DNA from: Desulfobacter latus
GTDB lineage: Bacteria > Desulfobacterota > Desulfobacteria > Desulfobacterales > Desulfobacteraceae
Direction: 5' to 3'
Assembly: GCF_013389365.1 (NCBI RefSeq)
Contig: NZ_JACADJ010000008.1
Span: 1-64,000, forward strand
Length of the DNA: 64,000 bases
In this document: piece after piece, positions 44,327 to 52,963 of the stretch
Layout: every line of letters starts with the position of its first letter
Numbering within the stretch: position 1 is the first letter of the stretch
The notes under the pieces: generated by a model
The model's database searches: none
What the model was told of the DNA's origin: nothing
The model's input: the letters and a program-made list of their open reading frames with translations, nothing else
Made by a program: the position numbers and the translations under genes

Positions 44327-46867
44327 CTAAAGAATTAATTGCAGTTCTTCCTGTAATTTAAGCACCTCTTTAATTATATTTCTAAGCGTCTCCTGCTCTA
44401 TTGCTGTAAGATGAATTAGCGGGATTGTGTTAGATGGCCAGTCACTGTCAAGTATAAGGCTTACCTGCCAATTTATTCGCAGATGCATAAGAAAATTATA
44501 CATTTTCTCAATCTCTTGAGCCTTACTTTCAGAAATCAAATCATATGCCATCAAATAATTTAACCGCAACATACTATTTGTTTGTTTTATAGAATAAAAT
44601 AACGCCATGGTTCTTAAATACCCGACAATTGGTATGAGGAGCTTTTTAACATCAACTCGTTTTCTATCAAATACCGGCTTACCGGCAGCGACTGTTTTAA
44701 CCAACTGGCTAAAGAATTCATCTTTACCTTTTAATTCTTCATATACAAAATCAATGAGCTCTGATGATAATTGTTCACTTCCAAAAACCAGGCGCATGTC
44801 AAAAAAGAGGGAGCTGTCGAGAACATTTAACCCAACAGGGTTGTTAATCCATGTTGAAAATATATGCTTCCATTCATCAATATGGTTGCACCACTCAGGA
44901 TTACCTGCCATTAAATCACCTTCGCAGCGCGCATAACCTATCTTATGTAAATTTTCATTTATTATCACCGAAAGACGTAAAAAATATTTTTTATTATCAT
45001 CAGACTGCTCTGCAAAAATTATGGCATTATCCTGGTCTGTTTTGAGTGTTTGCTCACCTCGCCCTTCGCTTCCCATCGCTATGAATGCGAACTCACAAGG
45101 CGGCTGCCCTACTTCGGCGATTGCCATTTCTATCACCCGCTTATTTACAGCATCAGCGATTGAGGTAATTATGCGCGATACACTGCTGATATTATCCGTG
45201 CTGGTAAATATTGCCTGTATGAGTACAGGAACCTTATTATAAATATTCCGTATATCAATGATGACATCACACTTTTGTATCTCCTGTATTAAAAATGTCA
45301 GTGAATTATTTTGCATTTCAAGACACTTAAAATAACTGAGGTTACCATAAATTCTATTATTATGATTGGTAACCATAAGGTGTGAAATGTTATGTTCCCT
45401 GAATAAGAGTACAGCTTCGTACAGCAAGGCCCCCTGGTTTATACTGATTACCGGCGATGTCATTAACTTTACTATCGGGCTATCCATAGTGATTCCATTG
45501 TTCATTAAACGACTTCGGATATCTTTATCGGTTACAATGCCTACTGTTTCATCGCTGCTTCTTACGCTTATAATTTCGCTACGCTTATTATTCATCAGCT
45601 CAATAACTTTCCATATCGGCATATCTATATCGCAATAAACATTTTCATTTACCAGATTCTTAACCGGTTGGTTCATTAATTGAAGCGAAAGCTGAACATC
45701 CTCAGACAATTTCTGGGTATCAAGCCTGAGTCTGTTCTTTTCAGTAATATTTTTTATAACAATGATGTATGCTGTGCTATCCGACTGTTCAACCTGTGTT
45801 ACATAAGCCACAATATGTTGGTAACCTGCTTTATGTTTCAAAAGCTCGGTTTCAAAAGCGTGTGTTGTATTGGGATTTTTAATTCCTGAAACCATTTCAT
45901 CCCAACTTAATTTAAACAGTTCCGAAAAACTGGTTCCAACCAGCGACCCGGTTTCATTATCCAGCAGGCTGATAAATTTACTATTAGCAAATACAACCTT
46001 ACCTTCAACGACCATTAAGGTGCCTTCGGTTGATGCAGCCACCAGGCTTTTATATCTCTGGTTAGACGACCTTAATTCATTTACAGCATCTTTACGTTTT
46101 TGCTCAATTATCCTGGTCTGCTTTAATACATAAACAAGAATTACAATAATAATACCAATAATAAGAATCGATATTCTTAACAACTTGTCTCGCAACCGTT
46201 TTATTTCCTGTCTTACATCATCAAGATATATACCGGTACCCACTATCCAGCCCCACTCTTGGAAAGCTTTTATATACGATAGTTTCGGCACTTCGTGCGA
46301 AGCATCATTTTTCCTTTTCCAATAGTATTGGATTACCCCTTCACCCTTGTCATTTACTAAATTAACGGCATCGGCAAATAACTTATTCCCAAATTTATCG
46401 ACAAAATCGACCAGGTTTTTTCCATTTAAATCAGAACGATATGGATGATTAATCATTACAGGATCGGTGGTCGTAATCCAGAAATAATTTTTCTGCTCAC
46501 GTCCATACCTCATCCTGCCCACCTCCTCGGCAGCCAAAACTTTCGCTTCAGCCAATGTTATCCGACCGGCCTTGTATGCCTCATCATATTCAGACAAGAC
46601 ACTCCAGGCTGTATTTGTTAACTCATGAATCATTTCCTTTTTTCTTTCCATCGCACTATGCTCAAACATTGGAATAATAATTGCATAAAACGAAACAATA
46701 AACATGACGATACTTCCGACACCTAGTACCGTTGATACGACTATACCGGATGTAAATTTTTCACTACTTTCTTCGACTTTCATATTGTTGTATATCAATG
46801 TCATCAGCTTGTTGTATATCAATGTCATTTGTTTAACCGTTGAAAACCCTATCGTTCCCGAATTCAT
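44327..46867 (-). CDS. Cache–PAS–CBS–DUF294 sensor nucleotidyltransferase (1)
   Basis: An 846-residue membrane protein. Order: TM helix (about 40-62), single Cache domain (about 65-225; YFWITTTDPVMINHPYRSDL, then WGWIVGTGIYLDDV), second TM helix (about 232-250), PAS (about 270-385). A CBS pair (about 400-520; GIVTDKDIRSRL) and the DUF294 nucleotidyltransferase follow, with GSEGRGEQT...DQDNAIIF near residue 600, then the DUF294 C-terminal helical domain. The Cache fold is the sCache_2 type, which in other receptors binds C2-C3 carboxylates. Catalytic G-S and D-x-D residues are present. A 24-base in-frame tandem duplication (MTLIYNKLMTLIYNNM) makes the start uncertain (46867 or as late as 46783). 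Confidence 0.85.
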   Translation of the reverse strand: MNSGTIGFSTVKQMTLIYNKLMTLIYNNMKVEESSEKFTSGIVVSTVLGVGSIVMFIVSFYAIIIPMFEHSAMERKKEMIHELTNTAWSVLSEYDEAYKAGRITLAEAKVLAAEEVGRMRYGREQKNYFWITTTDPVMINHPYRSDLNGKNLVDFVDKFGNKLFADAVNLVNDKGEGVIQYYWKRKNDASHEVPKLSYIKAFQEWGWIVGTGIYLDDVRQEIKRLRDKLLRISILIIGIIIVILVYVLKQTRIIEQKRKDAVNELRSSNQRYKSLVAASTEGTLMVVEGKVVFANSKFISLLDNETGSLVGTSFSELFKLSWDEMVSGIKNPNTTHAFETELLKHKAGYQHIVAYVTQVEQSDSTAYIIVIKNITEKNRLRLDTQKLSEDVQLSLQLMNQPVKNLVNENVYCDIDMPIWKVIELMNNKRSEIISVRSSDETVGIVTDKDIRSRLMNNGITMDSPIVKLMTSPVISINQGALLYEAVLLFREHNISHLMVTNHNNRIYGNLSYFKCLEMQNNSLTFLIQEIQKCDVIIDIRNIYNKVPVLIQAIFTSTDNISSVSRIITSIADAVNKRVIEMAIAEVGQPPCEFAFIAMGSEGRGEQTLKTDQDNAIIFAEQSDDNKKYFLRLSVIINENLHKIGYARCEGDLMAGNPEWCNHIDEWKHIFSTWINNPVGLNVLDSSLFFDMRLVFGSEQLSSELIDFVYEELKGKDEFFSQLVKTVAAGKPVFDRKRVDVKKLLIPIVGYLRTMALFYSIKQTNSMLRLNYLMAYDLISESKAQEIEKMYNFLMHLRINWQVSLILDSDWPSNTIPLIHLTAIEQETLRNIIKEVLKLQEELQLIL

Positions 46868-47182
46868 GAAGATTTGCGTGTCAAGGTATTACAATTCCAG
46901 CATTATACCTTTAATAAATATAGACCACATCCGACAAGAACAGCTCCATCGACTATATCGTGTTAATATAACAGTTCATATGTTAAGGGTAAACATAATT
47001 TTTCCAGTTAAAAATACCTGTTACTGCCACCTAAGCCAGAGAGAGGCACTGCATTCTGATAGACATCTTGCGCCCAAGGCCGCGTGGCGCCAAGTTTTCA
47101 GCTTTTATTTATGTTTCATAACTGGGATTGACAAAAATCAAGATGCTGTTTTAAAAAGGAAAGAGGATATCCTTAGCATAAA

Positions 47183-47368
47183 AAAGCAAATTCTAATAAA
47201 TAGTTCTTGCATTCATTAAGGGAAAGAGGTAGAGAGTTTCATCTAGATATTTGTTGAGGCAGTGGACCATTTTTCTAACCAAAATTTATACCTAAACACA
47301 CCGAAAGGTGCGTGATTAGATCCAACAAAAGATCGGCACAAGGTAGGAGAGGAGAAGGAGATTTAAAG
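47183..47368 (+). promoter_or_regulatory. Conserved leader of DUF3360 gene, copy B
   Basis: It shares with 26231-26442 the AGCAAATTCTAATAAATAG block, TTCTTGCATTCATTAA, TTTTTCTAACCAA and ACCTAAACACACCGAAAGG. It forms the same CACC-GAAA-GGTG hairpin (47299-47310) and a GATC...GATC pairing (47319-47334). Spacers differ in length and sequence. Upstream, 46868-47182 holds no supported gene. Confidence 0.6.
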
Positions 47369-48841
47369 ATGGTAGCGAACAATGGAAAGTCGTATGTCGA
47401 ACAACGTAAAAAAGCAAGCGAGTTTAAAACTCGAGCTGAGTATCTTGACCATGAACTGACGATTATGAAATTCCGTCGCTGGGGGATCAACTTGCCCTTC
47501 CGGGATTACAGCATCGAAATTGAGGACTTTGTGCCGGCCCTTGCCGCCACCATCGGAAAGGTTGTAATGGTAACCGCTATGGTAGCCGCCTTTGCGAATT
47601 GCGATGTGTACGCCCATCTTAATCTTACAAGCGGCGACTTCATTGCACAGAATGTTCGGTATGAGATGCTGATCGCAGGCGCTGTCTTTGTCTTGCTTTT
47701 TTCGGCATTCCTTAATCCGAACACAAACCTTGCGGGTACCCACGGCCCGATGATTCCCCTTATCCCGATTGCCGCCTCGGCCGGCGGGCATCCGCTGGCA
47801 CTGGGTATCCTGATAGGTGTATTCGGCCTTATTCTCGCCATCACAAAGGGCGGTTCCAAGTTGATGAATATAACCGGCATCGGCGTCCGGGGCGGGCTTC
47901 TGATCTATCTGGGTGCTGTTGGACTTATAGGACAGATCGGAAAACTTACAGCATGGGCAGAAAACGGGGGCGTCTCCAAGGTTTCCTTTGTGGCCATCGG
48001 CATAACCGTTCTGGTCTATGCCTACCTGGCGCGTATCCAGAAACGCTGGCTGGCCATCCCGCTTTGTTCCGCCATCGCAGGCATCATCGCATTCGCAATG
48101 GGCGCTGATTTCAGCTTTTCCACCCCGCCGGGACTTCCCCCTTTTGATCCCATGTGGTGGTGGGGTACGGATACAGGGTGGAAAATGGGACTTCCCGGCC
48201 TTCCGCAATTCATCGCTGTTGTTCCGTTCGCCATTCTGGCCGTTGCCATGTGGTCGCCGGATTACCTTGGACACCGGGTATTCCAGGAACTCAACTATCC
48301 GAAAGAGGCCAAAGACGTCCTCATGGACGTGGACGATACCATGATGGTGGCATCTATTCGCCAGGGCATTGGTTCCTGCCTTGGCGGCGGCAATATCGCC
48401 TCCTCCTGGGGGACGTACATGATTCCCGCAGCCATTGCCAAGCGCCCCATTCCCGGGGGTGCGGTTCTCACCGGCATTTTATGCGTAGTGACCGGTATAC
48501 TCGGCTATCCCATGGACCTTGCCATGTGGCAACCTGTTCTGCGGGTGGCGCTTATTGTTGGGGTATTCCTGCCGCTCCTTGAAGCAGGAATGCAGATGGT
48601 TAACAGCCATAAGAATTCCCAGAGTGCCGGCACCTGTATTTTTGCCTGCGCCTTTGTAAATCCGGTATTTGGCTGGTCCGCTGCCATGCTCCTGGACAAC
48701 CTGGGGCTCATCGGAGATACTGATCGGGCCAAAACGCTTTCCTGGAATGAAAAACTTATCATCCCGGGCATCATGTTCCTCGTCTGTACCATTTCCCTTG
48801 GGCTGGTAGGCCAGCTTCCCGGTATACCCGGCATCTTCTAA
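47369..48841 (+). CDS. DUF3360 multi-pass membrane protein, copy B
   Basis: A 490-residue paralog of the protein at 26443. ATG at 47369 has AAGGAG nearby and aligns with copy A; the frame's earlier start at 47312 lies in the leader. Main difference: in the first periplasmic loop, copy B has NCDVYAHLNLTSGDFIAQN where copy A has DQYALSPAFVAEN. A second differing loop is TAWAENGGVSKVS. The transport core (NPNTNLAGTHGPM, GGGNIASSWGTYM) is unchanged. The two may differ in substrate affinity or regulation. Confidence 0.85.
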   Translation: MVANNGKSYVEQRKKASEFKTRAEYLDHELTIMKFRRWGINLPFRDYSIEIEDFVPALAATIGKVVMVTAMVAAFANCDVYAHLNLTSGDFIAQNVRYEMLIAGAVFVLLFSAFLNPNTNLAGTHGPMIPLIPIAASAGGHPLALGILIGVFGLILAITKGGSKLMNITGIGVRGGLLIYLGAVGLIGQIGKLTAWAENGGVSKVSFVAIGITVLVYAYLARIQKRWLAIPLCSAIAGIIAFAMGADFSFSTPPGLPPFDPMWWWGTDTGWKMGLPGLPQFIAVVPFAILAVAMWSPDYLGHRVFQELNYPKEAKDVLMDVDDTMMVASIRQGIGSCLGGGNIASSWGTYMIPAAIAKRPIPGGAVLTGILCVVTGILGYPMDLAMWQPVLRVALIVGVFLPLLEAGMQMVNSHKNSQSAGTCIFACAFVNPVFGWSAAMLLDNLGLIGDTDRAKTLSWNEKLIIPGIMFLVCTISLGLVGQLPGIPGIF

Positions 48842-48877
48842 AAAATGACTGCCGCCCGGTTGGCGGCAGCCATTTGA

Positions 48878-48910
48878 AAAGCCCGTCGATATATGTTATC
48901 GGCGGGCTTT
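48878..48910. terminator. Bidirectional terminator between DUF3360 B and uspA B
   Basis: AAAGCCCGTCGAT pairs with ATCGGCGGGCTTT. The right arm overlaps the stop codon of the converging uspA gene. It is homologous to the terminator at 27945-27977. Confidence 0.8.
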
Positions 48911-49373
48911 ATACATTATAAGGCTTAACCGTTATAACCGGACAGCATGCTGTTTTCAAAACCTTTTCTGCGACACTGCCAAACACTAACCGATTAAAAC
49001 CTTTATATCCATGGGTACCCATGATAATCAGTTGCACGTTTGCCCAGTCAGCATAATTTATAATTTCCTCTGCAATATCGCCGGAGATAACTTTTCCGTT
49101 AATATCAGATACACCCAAAGCATTTAACTTTTCCTTATGACTTTCTATAAAGATATCCATCCGTTCTTTAGCGACATTAAGCAAATCATCTCTCATATCA
49201 GATAGATTCGTCGGCGGCGTAAAGAATGTTGAATAATCCTCAAATTTTTGAACAACAAAAATAAAGTCAAGAGATGCTGAAAATTTTCCAGCAATACACG
49301 CAGCGGTACTGACAATCGTGTCTGTATTATCTGAAAAATCTATAGGGGTTAAAATACGTTTGATATCTCTCAT
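48909..49373 (-). CDS. Universal stress protein, UspA family, copy B
   Basis: A 154-residue paralog of the protein at 37509. It begins IKRILTPIDFSDNTDTIVST, with the ATP-binding MGTHGYKGFNRLVFGSVAEKVL and CPVITV. It converges with the DUF3360 B gene. AAGGAGCG precedes the ATG, as in copy A. Usp proteins bind ATP and respond to starvation or energy stress; here they probably serve the transport island. Confidence 0.92.
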   Translation of the reverse strand: MRDIKRILTPIDFSDNTDTIVSTAACIAGKFSASLDFIFVVQKFEDYSTFFTPPTNLSDMRDDLLNVAKERMDIFIESHKEKLNALGVSDINGKVISGDIAEEIINYADWANVQLIIMGTHGYKGFNRLVFGSVAEKVLKTACCPVITVKPYNV

Positions 49374-49408
49374 AAACGCTCCTTGTATTTAGGGTTTACG
49401 ACGCATTT
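49374..49408 (-). promoter_or_regulatory. Conserved leader of UspA paralog B
   Basis: Read on the minus strand, AAATGCGTCGTAAACCCTAAA at 49388-49408 is identical to the block before uspA A, followed by CAAGGAGCG before the ATG. See the entry at 37473. Confidence 0.65.
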
Positions 49409-49439
49409 AAGGGCCATGGCCCTGAATAGTTGCCGTTCT

Positions 49440-49661
49440 TTAAGGGTATAATTTGATAATATAATTCAAACCGAACCTTGTCAATCTGTCGGCGTGTTCA
49501 ACCACGATTCTGTTGATAGATTTGTCTAAAAGCAATTTCATCAACTTGGGTCGTTTATCATTTAAGCCACTTGCACACTCCTTGACTATTTGATTAACTA
49601 TCCATTTGATGATCGAATGAAAAAATGACTTTTGTTCCGGAAGACTTTGAAACACAATCAT
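49440..49661 (-). pseudogene. Fragment of an IS607-type serine resolvase
   Basis: A 73-codon frame. From about residue 23 it reads QIVKECASGLNDKRPKLMKL, then LLDKSINRIVVEHADRLTRF and GLNYI. This is the core of IS607 TnpA-type serine recombinases (EVGSGLNxxRxxLxxLL ... VVEHxDRLxRFG). The N-terminal catalytic Ser part and the DNA-binding part are missing. It lies 50 bases from the IscB/omega-RNA element and is transcribed away from it. Confidence 0.75.
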
Positions 49662-49710
49662 TTATATGCTAATTTTCTTTGTTGAAAAAACAGCCCAAGG
49701 ATACTGAAGT

Positions 49711-49944
49711 CAACTACCCCTCGGCTAAAGACCGAGGGGCTTGAAAAAGCCCCAAAGTTGACCAGTCTAAGTGCTTCGAGCACTACGTTAGATCGGAAAC
49801 AGGTACCCTGGGGTGCTCGCCAGCTCCAGGTTCTACGGCAAGTGGTTAAACAGGTCTAAGGGGTTAAACCGGTGCTGCTTGCGCCAAACCCGGTCATAAC
49901 ATTGACGCGGCAAACATTACCTTGGAAACAAGAGGATTTTAAAA
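49711..49944 (+). ncRNA. HEARO / IscB omega-RNA
   Basis: It starts GTCAACTA, then the hairpin CCCCTCGG-CTAAAGA-CCGAGGGG (49717-49739). A second hairpin GTGCTTCGAGCAC lies near 49773, and the 3' part CCCGGTCATAACATTGACGCG runs up to the iscB start. HEARO RNAs were described as structured RNAs upstream of HNH-endonuclease ORFs and are the guide RNAs of IscB nucleases. The guide would be the bases 5' of the first hairpin (about 49695-49716). A diverged copy is at 39545. Confidence 0.78.
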
Positions 49945-50273
49945 TTGAGTGTATTTGTTCTGGATACAAACAAAAAGCCGCAGAAATGGAGTTGGTTCGG
50001 TTTGACATGCAGAAGATACAGAATCCCGAAATGTCCGGTGTCGCGTATCAGCAGGGGGAACTCATGGGGTATGAGGTACGGGAATACCTTCTGGAGAAGT
50101 GGGACAGAACGTGTGCCTACTGCAGCAAACTCAATTGAAAAAAAAAGTCAGCTGTCAGAAAAAGCGGATCGTTTAACATTAAAACGGTGGACAAAACAGT
50201 ACAGGGCATTAGCTGGAAATACTGCAGGCTGCTTCACGCATCTGACGGCTATTCCTACAATACGACGTGCTAA
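49945..50273 (+). pseudogene. Decayed iscB (HNH/RuvC RNA-guided nuclease)
   Basis: Only three pieces of IscB remain, in shifted frames. The N-terminus is SVFVLDTNKKP (first RuvC motif, with its Asp) from a TTG at 49945. A central block is MELVRFDMQKIQNPEMSGV...YEVREYLLEKWDRTCAYC, which leads to the HNH zinc knuckle and stops at 50138. The C-terminal piece is KTVQGISWKYCRLLHASDGY, ending at 50273. About 170 residues between the first two and the whole HNH core are missing. It cannot encode an active nuclease. Confidence 0.75.
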
Positions 50274-50363
50274 GGTCGGGTGCCTGGGCTACTATCTTAA
50301 TTATAAGGAGGACGGAAATTCCTCCCCTGAGCTAAAGACTCAGGGGTTTCCTTGCCGCATTTT

Positions 50364-52946
50364 ATGAAACTTGAAGAACATGTAAAGCACACCGAAGAAC
50401 TTTTTGGTATACCAGGACGGGATATACACCAATGGCTTGATGGCTTTTTTGATACACGCTCATTTGAAAGACTGCTTGCAGGGCAAAGCCCGGCTAATTA
50501 TGACCCGTATTCCCATAGAAAATTTCGTCATTGCGTTGAGGGGTTGGAGGAAGCTTATGAAAAATTTGAGGGCAAATATTCTCGTGAAGAGATCAAAAAT
50601 GTATTTGAAACACATGTAAAAGATGACTACAGGGGTTACCTGCCCAAAAGAGAAGACTTTGAAAACGGTACGTTCACAGAACAATATCACGATGCCGCAG
50701 AAACTGAAGATAAAAAAATATTGAGTTTTGAAGAACTTACCGATTATTTCCAAGGCGAATCCTACAATTACCAAAAAGAAAAAAGCCAAAAATTTTTTGA
50801 TAGTTTCGGCAGTCGGATTGTGTTGCCGACTATATTGGCGATAATACTCTTCATCTGTTATATATTTTATTATGTAGTGCCTCTCTTTGAAAATAACATG
50901 CTAAACCAGAAAAAGCTGATGGTAAAGGAGTTGACGGAAACAGCCGCAAGCGTGATTGCACACTATCAAATATTAGAAGAAAAGGGGGTGCTTAGCCCTG
51001 ACGAAGCTAGACAGCGTACGATCGATGAAATAAAAATGATGCGCTACGGCAGCCAGAATAAAAATTACTTTTTTGTCATTGATATGACCCCTAAAATGAT
51101 ACTGCATCCCTATCGTCCGGAGTTGACAGGCAAAGATTTAAGCAACTATACAGATGAAGAAAATAAAAGCGGCAAAAAACTGTTCGTTGAATTCGTTCGC
51201 ATTGTAGAATCCAATGGAGAGGGATATTTAAGATATCATTGGCAATGGAAAGATAACCCGGACAAAACGGCGGAGAAACTATCATATGTAAAAGGAATCC
51301 CCCAAAGAGGCTGGATTGTTGGTACGGGTATATATATCAATGATATTGCAGAAGAAAAAGAGTCTTTACAGCTGCATATTTTCCAAATCGTCGGTGTTAC
51401 GGTTGACGGGCTATTTATGCTGTTGGCCTATTTTCTTTTACAAAGCAGACGCATTGAAAATGACCGTAAAAAGGCTGAAGAAGGTTTAAAAGAAGTTAAA
51501 GACCGCTATCGGGCGCTGGTCGCATCTTCAAATGAAGGCTTCCTTCTGAGTGTAGACGGCAGAATTATATATTCAAACTTCAAGTTGCAACAAATGTTAG
51601 GATATAGTGATCGAGAGCTTCATCAAACAGATTTCTGGAATATTATATTTCCTGATGTGGAAAATAACAGCAGGTTAAGAGAGCACTTGGGCAATGTATT
51701 CAAAAACGAATCTGACTCCGGAGAATTTGAAGCTGTCGCGGCTGATTCTGTTGGAAATTTTATTGATGTTATTGTTACAACATCTCGTATCTTTTTATCT
51801 GAAAAACACGGGCATGTTATTTCTCTACGTCCTATTTCTCGTAAAAGCCATATTGGGGTTGGAACCGCCACAAGTATTCCGACTGACTATAAACCAATTC
51901 ATGCTTTTCTTATCAAAGAGATCAGGGAGAGTAATAGAATTGGGCATGTTGTCCAAAATATGAATAAACTGCCGGCAATTATTCGAGAAATGGTTGATAC
52001 AGGAGCTAAACCGAAAGCGTTGTGTATGGTGATCGGTACGACTTATGATGAAGTTATTGTTCGTTGTATCGAGTTGTCAATCAATGAAATCGGTCAACCA
52101 CCGGTTGATTTTGCATTCCTTTCCCTTGGCAGCAATGCAAGGCATGAGATGACCATGTTCTCAGACCAGGATAATGCAATAATTTTTGAAGATACCACAC
52201 AAACAGCTTCGGATAAGATAAGGGCATATTTCTTGAAACTTGGAGATAAGGTTTGTAACAAACTCAATGCTTCCGGGTATCATTTCTGCCCGGGGGGCAT
52301 TATGGCGTTACATCCTAAATGGTGTCTTTCTGAAAAAGAATGGCATAAAAAACTGGAACATATAATGAACGCCCCAACGCCTGACGGGTTTCTTGAATTC
52401 AACATATTCTTCGATTTGAAATGTACTTATGGCGATATTGATTTAGCAAACTCAATACATTCACAAGTTCAATTATTAATGCAGCAGCACCCTCTATTTA
52501 TCACTTATTACGCGAGAAATGCGTTGATATATAAAGCACCGCTTAATGTTTTTGGCGGGTTAAAAACTGAACGACAAGATGGCGCAAGAACGTTGAATCT
52601 TAAAGAGGCACTGCGTCCTATTGAGATTTTCTCAAGAATTTATGCCTTAAAGCATGGAATTAATAATGCAAATACGATTAAAAGACTGAAAGAGATTCGA
52701 GAAAAGGAAGAAATATCTGAAGAATTCTACAAAGAAACTGTCTATATATTTTATAAAATATGGGAATTAAGATTTTTCAATCAGATTATTAAACATTCCG
52801 GCTTGCACAAAGTGAATGATGATTTAAACATTGAAGAACTCAATAATTTAGAAGTTGAACATCTAAAGCAAGTTATTTCCAGACTCTCAATGCTTAGAAA
52901 AAAAATCCGTCTTGATTTTTCCGAAAGCGTTTCGATAGAGAGATGA
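50364..52946 (+). CDS. N-terminal-domain–Cache–PAS–DUF294 sensor nucleotidyltransferase (2)
   Basis: An 860-residue protein from the ATG at 50364. Residues 1-135 are a soluble domain not in the other paralogs (KLEEHVKHTEELFGIPG, KFRHCVEGLEEAYEKFEGKYS, HVKDDYRGYLPKREDF); I cannot name it. Then TM helix, Cache domain (YFFVIDMTPKMILHPYRPEL ... RGWIVGTGIYINDI), TM helix, PAS (about 385-495), and the nucleotidyltransferase with GSNARHEMT...DQDNAIIF. The DUF294 C-terminal domain closes the chain. There is no CBS pair. No good ribosome site is seen, because the IscB element ends just upstream; expression may be impaired. Confidence 0.82.
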   Translation: MKLEEHVKHTEELFGIPGRDIHQWLDGFFDTRSFERLLAGQSPANYDPYSHRKFRHCVEGLEEAYEKFEGKYSREEIKNVFETHVKDDYRGYLPKREDFENGTFTEQYHDAAETEDKKILSFEELTDYFQGESYNYQKEKSQKFFDSFGSRIVLPTILAIILFICYIFYYVVPLFENNMLNQKKLMVKELTETAASVIAHYQILEEKGVLSPDEARQRTIDEIKMMRYGSQNKNYFFVIDMTPKMILHPYRPELTGKDLSNYTDEENKSGKKLFVEFVRIVESNGEGYLRYHWQWKDNPDKTAEKLSYVKGIPQRGWIVGTGIYINDIAEEKESLQLHIFQIVGVTVDGLFMLLAYFLLQSRRIENDRKKAEEGLKEVKDRYRALVASSNEGFLLSVDGRIIYSNFKLQQMLGYSDRELHQTDFWNIIFPDVENNSRLREHLGNVFKNESDSGEFEAVAADSVGNFIDVIVTTSRIFLSEKHGHVISLRPISRKSHIGVGTATSIPTDYKPIHAFLIKEIRESNRIGHVVQNMNKLPAIIREMVDTGAKPKALCMVIGTTYDEVIVRCIELSINEIGQPPVDFAFLSLGSNARHEMTMFSDQDNAIIFEDTTQTASDKIRAYFLKLGDKVCNKLNASGYHFCPGGIMALHPKWCLSEKEWHKKLEHIMNAPTPDGFLEFNIFFDLKCTYGDIDLANSIHSQVQLLMQQHPLFITYYARNALIYKAPLNVFGGLKTERQDGARTLNLKEALRPIEIFSRIYALKHGINNANTIKRLKEIREKEEISEEFYKETVYIFYKIWELRFFNQIIKHSGLHKVNDDLNIEELNNLEVEHLKQVISRLSMLRKKIRLDFSESVSIER

Positions 52947-52963
52947 TCCCCCCTTAACAAAGT

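Larger units (their letters stand above)
49711..50350 (+). mobile_element. Degenerate IS200/IS605-superfamily IscB element
   Basis: The left part is the omega-RNA and the middle is the iscB relic. The right end is the hairpin CCCCTGAG-CTAAAGA-CTCAGGGG (50324-50345) followed by TTTCCTTGC, a typical end of IS605/IscB-type elements. The right end stops about 15 bases before the ATG of the following sensor gene, so the insertion replaced that gene's leader. No Y1 transposase is present. Confidence 0.7.
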
